Origin: Trichopria drosophilae
Taxonomy: Eukaryota; Arthropoda; Insecta; Hymenoptera; Diapriidae
DNA length: 64,000 nucleotides
NCBI GenBank assembly: GCA_030407085.1
Contig: CM059587.1
Span: forward strand, 47,523,501 to 47,587,500
Direction of reading: 5' to 3'
Shown here: positions 56,796-64,000 of the stretch, one piece after another
Layout: every line of letters begins with the position of its first letter
Numbering within the stretch: the first letter of the stretch is position 1
Translations under genes and position numbers: made by a program
The notes under the pieces: model-generated
The model's input: the letters and a program-made list of their open reading frames with translations, nothing else
What the model was told of the DNA's origin: nothing
The model's database searches: none

Positions 56796-57770
56796 GATCC
56801 TCTTTTATTATTTCAACGAATTAGCGTATTGAAAAAATCTGATGACGATTTACAAAAGTATCTGAAGTACGAATTAGCTCCTTACCGGTTATCATTGTAC
56901 GACGACGCAGGAATGCGAAAAACTCAAAAGTCTACAATGTACAGCATCTTTAAAGAATTTTCAATAAGTATCAATGATACTAACCATTTTACTTACGGAA
57001 TCGATAGTGGGATGCTGTTACACCGTGTTAAATGGACATTGAATCAAACATTTCACTCGATATTAGATAGTTACATCAGATATATTATCAGAAATTACCG
57101 CAATAACGTAACAATCGTATTTGATGGATATGAAACAGAAAACATTAAAGCAGCAGAAAGAAACCGTCGAACTCTAAAAATCTCATCGCAAGATTATGCT
57201 TTCGAAGAAGATATGCAGCTGAAAGTGGCTCAAGATAAGTTTCTTTCCAACCCCAAAAATAAAGCAAGGCTTATAACTAAACTGAGACAGTATTTAACCG
57301 AAAATAGTATTTCTTCGAAATAAGCAGATGGTGATGCCGATCGACTGATTGTAACCACAGCAATTGATTCGCCTTCTTCCAACATCGTTGTAGTGGCTGA
57401 GGATATTGATGTCCTTGTTCTATGGATAGCCTTGACGCCAAATGGAAAGGAAATATATTTTTCAAAACCTGCTAAAGGAAAAGTGCCACAAAGAGTTTAT
57501 TCATCGACTAGTCTAGATGAATTACCAAATTGTAAACGACATGTGCTTTTTTTACACGCTTTTACAGGCTGTGATACGACCTCGGCGTTCTTTAATAAAG
57601 GAAAAAATAAATTTGTGAATATGTTTGAAACTCGAACATATTTACAAGAGGCTGCTGAAGTTTTCAAACAAGAGAAGCAATCTATAGAAAATATCTTTAA
57701 GATGGTGTGCTGTGTACTCTGGCTTTATATGGAGCGCAGAAATCTGAAATTGACTTAAATCGCTACAGGT
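56796..57770 (+). pseudogene. Academ copy B protein, nuclease part
   Basis: The reading resumes right after the BEL duplication with IDPLLLFQRISVLKKSDDDL (copy A: LFQRMCITKHSDED). It goes on with YELAPYRLSLYDDAGM and IVFDGYE, a TAA at 57,321, ADGDADRLIVTTAI, then AEDIDVLVLWIAL and FLHAFTGCDTTSAFFNKGK (57,550-57,610). The D-A-D, E-D-x-D and G-C-D-T-T motifs are the acidic set of an XPG/FEN-type nuclease fold. A frame change near 57,700 precedes the exon end at 57,768. The part that follows lies after a candidate intron. Confidence 0.75.
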
Positions 57771-57962
57771 ATAAATTAAACTTACCATTTTTTCGATTTG
57801 CGGTCTTCTTTATTTTATATATTTTTATAAAATATATTTAAAAAAAGAAATATTTAAAAAAAAATATATTTAATAAAGAAGACCGTAAACCGAAAAAACT
57901 GTAAGTTTCATTTTAATATATTATCGGTCGCTATAACTTTTACATTTATTTATTTATTACAG
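57769..57962 (+). other. Candidate 194-nt intron in Academ copy B holding a hairpin
   Basis: The donor is CTACAG|GTATAAAT and the acceptor is TTTATTACAG|GTATAAATG. Splicing joins NRYRYKCFKAA in frame. The paralogous stretch of copy A (IRYQRFVKSAT) has no interruption. The same 13 bases, TACAGGTATAAAT, lie at both ends (57,764-57,776 and 57,958-57,970). Between them is a hairpin (57,778-57,909) with arms AAACTTACCATTTTTTCG... and the inverse. Confidence 0.7.
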
Positions 57963-58349
57963 GTATAAATGTTTCAAGGCCGCTATTTCAAAGGACAGTC
58001 GGGTTAATTTAGCCAATTTACCATGCGCTGAAGATGCAGCTTTGGAACACTTGAAGAAAGTGTACCTCCAAGTCCAATTACGGCTTAAAAATTATTTGTT
58101 GCCAACGGAATGGGGATGCCTGGTAAATTTTTAACACCAAAATCAATGGGTGAAGAACCTGCTCCTGAAGATTTGCTAAAAGTAATCTTTTGCAAGTACA
58201 AAGCAGGATGCAGCGGAAATTGCGGATGCAGAAAAATAGGCTTATCCTGCACACAAGCCTGTTTACACTGTTTTGGCAAAAATTGTACAAACTGCGAGCC
58301 TATAATTATGGAAGAAAATGATGTAGATAATGATGTAGAAAATGAATGA
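57963..58349 (+). pseudogene. Academ copy B protein, C-terminal Cys-rich finger
   Basis: It reads YKCFKAAISKDSRVNL, then HLKKVYLQVQLRLKNYLL. After a frame change near 58,110 it continues PEDLLKVIFCKYKAGC, SGNCGCRKIGLSC and ALHCFGKNC-type spacing. This matches copy A's finger (LLKMISCKCTKGCTNACG). An acidic Asp/Glu/Val tail ends at a TGA at 58,347. An AATAAA follows near 58,387, before the right TIR. Confidence 0.75.
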
Positions 58350-58529
58350 ATGATGTGAAAATGTTTATATATATTGTATGCTTCAAATAAAATAATGCTT
58401 TTTTACTTATAGACTTCTATTTGAATAATTATTTATAGATTACAAACGTTATAATGCACGGTAGTGTGTTATGAATCGGTTTATCGTTTAATTTAAGTTT
58501 TTTCCATTTAAAAAAATTTCCTGTACTGA

Positions 58530-58661
58530 CCGGCAATTTTTAATCTATAAAAGTTTTTCTATTCTTAATTGTGACATTTAAAAAGAAAATAACGCTGAAA
58601 TCCATGTTGGTTGAACCGGTTCCGAGATAACGCTAGTTTCCCGTCTAGTTTGGCTCCACTA
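58530..58661. repeat. Right TIR of Academ copy B
   Basis: Inverse partner of 50,879-51,005, ending TGGCTCCACTA. Conserved blocks are GTTGGTTGAACCGGTTCC and CTAGTTTGGCTCCACTA. Confidence 0.82.
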
Positions 58662-58742
58662 GACCAAGAAGACATGGATCAAGAAGACGACAACGACGAA
58701 GTTTCAGAGTTTCAACGTTTCAAGCGTACTCGTTATGAATAA
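58662..58742 (+). pseudogene. Detached acidic C-terminal tail of Academ copy A
   Basis: After the GAC duplication the frame continues QEDMDQEDDNDEVSEFQRF to a TAA at 58,740-58,742. Joined to copy A (..NNDHDDDD at 50,878) it prolongs the acidic tail without a stop. The TAG now ending copy A at 50,879 is supplied by the inserted TIR. This is strong internal evidence for the insertion point. Confidence 0.8.
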
Positions 58743-59050
58743 ATATGTATTGTTCCTATGTATATTCATATGTATATTTCTTCCATTAATTATGTCAAAA
58801 TATTTGTCATATACTTATTTCGTTTTTCGAGATTATATTTTCTTATCCTTATATTCCATTTATCAGTAACACACCTGATTTAGAAAATAATTTCACTTTC
58901 GAACGATTTTCACTGCACTGTCACGTAGGCAATTTTTTTTTTTTTACGGAGGGGGGAAATGCGTTGGGCACCATAGGGCGTTGAAGATATTGGTTAACGG
59001 TCTGCGTGTCGGACTCCCTTGCCCATGGTGTTCGGGGAAAGGTTTACCGA

Positions 59051-59356
59051 CTAAAACCCTAACTTCCTTGGCCCTCCATAATCCACTTGCGCAGTGTGCA
59101 GCAGAAAAGAGGCTCTGATGTTATTGGAGCCTGACCTTCCTCTGTGCAAATGAACACACTTGTCCAATCCGAATTCTATGCCGATATATCTCGAGTATGT
59201 GAGGGCGATGTTCAGAGATCGATGTAATTGATCCTCGCCTGATGCGTATAATTTAAGATCGTTCATATAGAAAAGATGGGTGATCTTATGTACATGTTCA
59301 CCATGTGGTCCCCACATGTACTCTTGAGATTTCCGGAGAGCAACGGACAGAGGCAA
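59051..59356 (-). pseudogene. R4/Dong-like RT end (copy 3), joined to the 3' UTR by deletion
   Basis: It reads LPLSVALRKSQEYMWGP, then HLFYMNDLKLYASGEDQ. The catalytic YMDD box has become YMND, losing one aspartate. After RGRSGSN the reading passes into IRASFLLHTAQVDYGG, which is the 3' non-coding end translated by chance. Confidence 0.82.
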
Positions 59357-59473
59357 TAGTGAGATGCAGAAGAGCAGAGGACTCAGAGAATCTCCCTGAT
59401 AGATACCTCTTTGGAATTGAACCAGTCAAGACATGGTTCGACGCTTGCCCGATGTCATGACAAAGCGTGTTTT

Positions 59474-60070
59474 CTAAAGAGGCATCAGGTCTTCTACATT
59501 CTCACTATGTTTGGGTGGACATGGAGGCGTTTGAGCAACAAGCTTAAAAGCTCGTGCGATGTTTTCATACGCCTTCATGTAATCTAGCCAGGCTATCGAC
59601 AGGTTACGCTTGTACTGGACTGCGTCCTGACAGACACACCTGTCGATAAGCAAGTTGTCCTTGCAGCCGGATACACCCATTTTGCAGCCTCGTTGTTCTA
59701 CTATCCGTTGCCACACCTGTTTCACGGATTTCTCAATACGTTCGTTCAAGATGTTAGTGAACAATTTGTATAACGTATTGACACACGTGATCGGTCTATG
59801 GTTTTTCGGATCGGACAAGTCTCCCGATTTTGGGATCAGTGTCGTTCGGCCCTCCACCAGCCAGTGCGGAATGGGTTGGTCTCCATTTATATAAGAAGTG
59901 AATATTCGGGCTAGGTGTTGATGGACAGAAGTGAACTTCTTCCACCAATAGTTGTTAATTCCATCCCAGTCCGGCGAGGAGAAATTCCTCGCTCCTGTGA
60001 TGGCATTTTTCACCTCTAATGTACTGACGGGTGGGCAATCTTCACTTTGTTGTGTGACTTCGTCGCACAA
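59474..60070 (-). pseudogene. R4/Dong-like RT fingers and palm (copy 3)
   Basis: 198 codons: NAITGARNFSSPDWDGIN, then HWLVEGRTTLIPKSGDLSDP, NHRPITCVNTLYKLF, GCKMGVSGCKDNLLIDR and LSIAWLDYMKAYENI. These are RT motifs 0 to 3 of R4/Dong elements, with the first catalytic aspartate in AWLDYMKAY. The frame ends at a stop at 59,474. The YMND-box segment lies in another frame. Confidence 0.86.
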
Positions 60071-60145
60071 CTCGGTGAAGATTTCAATACCTGGAGTGTT
60101 TGCATTAAGCCTAGATGTTCTCTCGTAGATGCTCCCCCAGAATTC

Positions 60146-60901
60146 CTAAACTGCGGCCATCGACGGAAACTCGCTTGAGGCTGCGATACGATGTTTGAAG
60201 AGGTTGGAAGGACTCGTCCAAAATATTGAGTTTTGTCGAATTCCTTCTTCCCGTCTTTGCAGCCTCTTTTTGGCATCGGCGATGTTGAGCAACGTCAGCT
60301 TGTTCAGTGTGTGATAATACGTCCGCAGTTGTTGTGCGAACTTCTTGACTTTAGCCGTAAATGAACGGCCAGATGTTAAATAGTCGATCACACACTGAAT
60401 TCGCGAAGCGAGTTTCCGTGTCAGTCGAATCTTACCGTTCAATTGAGACATGCGTTTTGTAATCTGCCGACTCCCCGATATCTGTGTCAGATTTCGCGGA
60501 GTCACCAGATCACTTGCAGCCTCGTAAACGGCACAGTTGACTTGCCACAGGTCGCAGTCATCTGGAAGAGCATCCAGAAGTTGGCTATTTGCTCTGTCTA
60601 TTTCTCGTTGTTTAGGCAAAATTTTTGTTGTCAAATTTTTCCTAAACACGAGTGTCGTGCTGTCATAATGTGGAGCATCTCTCCCAGCACCGCGTACTGG
60701 CACAGTTGTTACTGCCCGCACATCCGGTACCGGTTGACAGCTGGGAACAACGAAACCCGTCCGCCTCAGATAGGCCACATAATCTCTCAGTTGTTGTTGA
60801 GAAAAGCGATCTGCCAGTTCGGGATGCATTACTGCAAACCGACTGTGCATTCGCGCCATGTAGCCTCTCTGTTGCGGACAGCTCTCCTCGTAGCAGCGCA
60901 T
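60146..60901 (-). pseudogene. R4/Dong-like protein, N-terminal part (copy 3)
   Basis: A 251-codon segment differing from that of copy 2 by only a few residues (for example RAVTTVPV against RAITTEPV, and LTQISGS against LTLISGS). The stop after FPSMAAV is shared, so it predates the duplication. Function is as in copy 2. Confidence 0.8.
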
Positions 60902-61299
60902 TAGATCTTGCCTGAGATCCTCCGTCCGCTGAAATCGTCCGTGGACATGAGCTGGTCGTCGTCCCGGGACACCTGTTTCGGCTCCTCCAGTTCGGGACTG
61001 GGCTGCATCCGAAGCAGCCCGATGGTCAGGAGCCCTGCGCGTTGCATTGCTTGTAACCGCATATACAGGGAGTAGGGTGGTTAGCCCTACCCCCCGTTGT
61101 TATGCCTCTCTCGTTTGTCTCTTACCTCGTCATCGACTGGGGTTGGTTACCCAATCTCTGGCAAGGTTACTAAGAGTCCAGGGCCCACCGGCTTTAATAA
61201 GCACACGTGGAGGTGAGAGTAGGCCATTTGGAAAGATAGGCTAAGATGCAGCTTTTTGCATAGCCGCATTGTGTTACGCATCATTCCCTTTGGGCCCCT

Positions 61300-61908
61300 T
61301 ATTATTATCATAATTATTATTATTATTTATATTATTAATCCTAATGACATAAAACCGTTAAAACGTTTCACGATTGTTCAAAAGCAATGATATCTCTCCG
61401 TGTAGCACGCTACCTTGCAACTTCGGCGCCCTCTACAAGACGCAATTTTCAACTAACTGAAACGAATAAAAAACGAAAATGTTCGTTTTTTTTTTGTCGT
61501 CTACAACTTTCTCTTATATAATTTTTCAATATCTCGTGAGTGTAATTAGTTACAAGCAAAAAAGTAAAATTTTTAATTCAATTTTTTCCTTTATCGTTCG
61601 ATATCTGGAAAACTATCGATTCTAGGCTACAATGTATGTAAAGTTAACTTGTAGAGCACAATAAAGCCTTTGTAATGAGCCATTAGTGAACCTGTTTTGG
61701 AGTGAAACACGTTTTGGAGCCCCTTTAAAAGAGCTCAAGGTCTACAGGGGTGCAAACTTGAGGTTAAGCTCTTCTTGATCCCATTTTTAAGACCCACCAA
61801 AAAAATTGCTACTTATTTCACTTTCACTTTTAAATGTACAATTTGACTGGCCTATCAAGGCAACCTTCGAACAGGAAGGAGCGATAGAGCGTGGATAACA
61901 ATACCTAG
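61300..61908 (-). repeat. Inverse copy of the 42,600-43,204 segment
   Basis: Near-identical to the reverse complement of 42,600-43,204, including the TAA microsatellite. Similarity ends at ..GGATAACAATACCTA. Together with R4 copies 2 and 3 it forms inverted arms around the Academ locus. Confidence 0.85.
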
Positions 61909-62240
61909 TTTCGAGTCGGAAGTAACGATTAATTCGCGAGCCTTCAAGGAGGAAGGACCGAAAATAACCAGCCGTCGAGGACGAGACGCTAAGTCCAACG
62001 TCGAAAACTAGCCGCTACACGCGAGGACGCGTGGAATCGACGTCTAACCCGACGAGGGCGGATTATACGTGAGCAGGCGAAACGCCAAATTGTAAGGAGC
62101 GAAATTTAATGTAAGTCGTCCGTGGACCACCTTGATTTATTATAATAAAATTGAGAGAGGCATAAGGCCCAATATCCTTTTTCAATACAATAATAATAGT
62201 TATTGTTTTCCTGCTACACCCCTTCCAAACAAAATGTCTC
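61909..62240. other. Non-coding, possible LTR edge of the Copia fragment
   Basis: It contains a CGAGCCTTCAAGGAGGAAGG motif related to the 42.4-kb minisatellite and AATAAAATTG near 62,145. It precedes Copia coding remains on the plus strand. There is no direct-repeat partner in the window. Confidence 0.3.
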
Positions 62241-62289
62241 AAAAATAAAAAAAGATTCTAAACCTGCAAGGATGAGAAACTTTACTTCT

Positions 62290-63150
62290 GCAATTTACGA
62301 ATTATAGGAAACAAAGTAATTGCATTGAATAAAGGTGGTCGACATGGAAAATTTGTTCCTAAAGGAACCAAGTATGTTGTTGAGGGTTACTCTCATTGTA
62401 GAAAGGGAGAAAATCGATATAATGTTTGGTCCAGATACAAGAGAAGGAAATGTCAAGGTTCTAGGTGAAAAAGGTGGTAACTTGCAAAGCATAACAAGAG
62501 ATTGTGCTACTGCAGTCAAACGAGATCGAGGTAGTCCAAGAATCCTGCGAACTGGCAAGGTCGGAAGGCCAAAGAAACTTGATGCAACGCGGAGCTCGTC
62601 ACTGAGCGAAGAAGACTAGAAAGAAGATGATTCATTAATTGTCGACGATGAATTGGACGGAAAGGGTGCATATTTATGACTGCAGGCAATGAAAAGTGAA
62701 ACAGAATCTTTGAAAGGCAACAATACATGGTTAATTAACTCAAGACCCAAAGATTTAAATGTCCATAACGAACCGATAGGTCTTCGAAATAAAAATAAAC
62801 GCGATGAGAGACATAGAAAAATATAAAACTCGATTTGTAGCCCGAGGTCACATTCAAAAAGCTGGAATTTACTACGAGGAAATCTTCGCAGCCGTTGATC
62901 GATACGAAATCATTCGAACTCTTCTCGCGGCCGCGGTCGAAGAGAAGATGTATGTCCATCAAATGGACGTGGTATCAGCTTACATTCAAGGAAACTTGTC
63001 GGATGAAGATTTTATAGAATAACCTGAAGTTTTCACAAATGGTCATCCAAATAAAGTATGTAAGTTACTTGAGTCACTTTATGGATTTAAACAATCCGGA
63101 CACGAATGGCACAAACGACTTAATGCATTGGAGACTCAGTAAAGGTGTTT
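62290..63150 (+). pseudogene. Copia pol fragment (integrase end, RT start)
   Basis: The first part reads KFVPKGTKYVVEGYSH near 62,345 and then, in a shifted frame, VWSPDT-like and SPRILRTGKVGRPKKL (62,530-62,585). This is the integrase end and the linker before RT in Copia. The 62,804-63,022 segment reads YKTRFVARGHIQKAGIYYEE, then YEIIRTLLAAAVEEKMYVHQ and MDVVSAYIQGNLSDEDF, the Copia RT start with the first catalytic aspartate. LLESLYGFKQSGHEWHKRL follows in frame after a TAA at 63,020. The rest of RT is missing. Confidence 0.85.
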
Positions 63151-63919
63151 GGGAAATAGGGGCTTTATGATGGACTGTATATGGCGCAAGTGCAATAAAT
63201 AAATAGAGAGCACCCCTGGTCCCGGGGGAAGGGGGTATGAACGTTGGGAAAAGCCGTCGTTTTCCTATTTCTAAGACAAACGCTAACCGAACCATTAACT
63301 CGGGCAAGGAATGCGATGCACGATATAAACATGCTTAGTTATTACGAGTTTGCTGATTTTTCGTCCTGGGCCCGCTCACGGACTCGTCAGTGGGGCTATG
63401 AGAAGCGTACCCTGCCATACATCGCATGCAAATATATGTAAATATATAAACGACATATGGAAATATTCATTAACAATCACAAACCGAGAAATCATTTTAT
63501 ATAAATTACTGCTCACTCACAGACAAGTCCGAGCGGCGTCCCGGGGTCCACAATCAGTCGTCCGCACCTCCCGCAGGCTTTGGCCCAAACACTCTCACGC
63601 TCGAGATCTGATCGCTTAGGGTCTTCCCGATGAACTCAGTTGAAATGTCCTCAACGGGCTTATTTATATGTTCCAGGTAATCTCCCATTGGGCCAAGACC
63701 TCGGGAAATTCAACCAAACACACAATTAGAAACAGCGGCTCAGAGTTCTGTATACTCCCTTCTCATATGCATAGGTGTTCAACTTGTAACGGGAGGGTCA
63801 CCCTCCTAACCGACCCCACGCAACCCGTTGTTGTAATTATATCACGAACATCTTACAGTAGCCGATCCCTATGAGAATGTGTGTATGTGTCTGGTATTGC
63901 ACGAGTAATTTTATAAATA
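63151..63919. other. No gene seen
   Basis: A GC-richer patch at 63,500-63,830 could be LTR-like, but no partner is visible. The readings here carry no known motif. Confidence 0.4.
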
Positions 63920-64000
63920 CAGGGTGGCCGATTTATCTGAAGACATCGAAATATCTCGAGAACTATGCACAGAATCAAAAAAGTTGTCGGATGAAAGTTG
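63920..64000. mobile_element. Start of a second DD41D mariner copy (cut by window end)
   Basis: CAGGGTGGCCGATTTATCTG follows TA at 63,918-63,919 and matches the left end at 22,836 over all 81 remaining bases with at most one difference. The body lies outside the window. Confidence 0.9.

Larger units (their letters stand above)
50876..58664 (+). mobile_element. Academ-type transposon copy B with TIRs, inserted in copy A
   Basis: The ends are TAGTGGAGTCAAACTAG (50,879) and the inverse of TAGTGGAGCCAAACTAG (to 58,661). The inverted similarity continues for roughly 120 bp (GGAACCGGTTTAACCAACA). GAC is duplicated at 50,876-50,878 and 58,662-58,664. Excision at these points joins copy A's acidic tail in frame. 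The 7.8-kb span includes a 3.7-kb BEL insert, so the element proper is about 4.1 kb. The 3-bp duplication agrees with Academ, which makes 3- or 4-bp duplications. Confidence 0.85.
58932..61299 (-). mobile_element. R4/Dong-like non-LTR retrotransposon, copy 3
   Basis: On the minus strand it starts GGGGCCCAAAGGG next to a TAA microsatellite and ends ..GCATTTCCCCCCTCCGT plus poly(A). It has the complete N-terminal region and the RT fingers and palm that copy 2 lost. After the YMND box it is deleted from ..HLHRGRSGSNN directly to the 3' end, so the CCHC and endonuclease are absent. Its 5' flank duplicates that of copy 2. Confidence 0.88.

Overview
The window looks like a piece of an AT-rich insect genome. 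The mix of element families (BEL/Pao, Ty3/Gypsy and Copia LTR elements, R4/Dong-, CR1- and I-like non-LTR elements, DD41D mariner, piggyBac, hAT, pogo/Tigger and an XPG-nuclease transposon) would suit a hymenopteran such as an ant, but that is inference. I find no convincing single-copy host gene. Almost everything recognisable is a transposable element, usually broken, and often one inside another.

Layout. 0.5-1.6 kb: 5'-truncated CR1/L2-like RT fragment (+). 1.8-5.6 kb: decayed Ty3/Gypsy pol and gag (-). 5.6-10.1 kb: BEL/Pao element (-) with two LTRs, a tRNA-Phe primer site and gag plus protease but no RT; its gag is split by a 1.3-kb fold-back piggyBac-type insert with TTAA duplication. 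10.2-11.3 kb: piggyBac transposase relic (-). 12.3-15.1 kb: satellite-like repeats and a long-TIR element with a (TG)n core. 15.7-17.1 kb: pogo/Tigger-like transposase relic (-). 17.6-18.8 kb: possible THAP finger followed by two related exon-like units. 21.0-26.1 kb: tRNA-type SINE, R4/Dong-like copy 1, then a DD41D mariner whose TIRs hold 279-bp tandem units. 27.4-29.3 kb: palindromic fold-back element built from 64-bp units. 31.3-31.9 kb: Copia fragment. 32.7-42.4 kb: I-like non-LTR fragments, with ORF2 interrupted by a CACTA-ended element that itself carries a complete hAT transposon (35,624-40,846; exact 8-bp duplication; spliced 661-codon transposase).

42.6-61.9 kb is the most striking part. 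Two R4/Dong-like copies in opposite orientation, with a shared 0.6-kb flank, bracket a 12.5-kb locus. That locus holds two copies of a large transposon protein family with an XPG/PIN-like nuclease region and a C-terminal cysteine-rich finger, which I assign to the Academ superfamily. Copy B (50,879-58,661) sits inside the 3' end of copy A with a 3-bp GAC duplication, and removing it joins A's acidic tail in frame. Copy B is itself split by a BEL/Pao element (53,075-56,790; 5-bp CAATT duplication) with an intact 988-codon pol ORF. Copy B also has a candidate 194-nt intron, flanked by 13-bp direct repeats and absent from copy A, that resembles an intron made by a hairpin insertion.

62.3-63.1 kb is a second Copia fragment. 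The last 81 bases are the start of another DD41D mariner TIR. The nesting order gives a relative history: the I-like element is older than the CACTA-ended element, which is older than the hAT; Academ A is older than Academ B, which is older than the BEL element.
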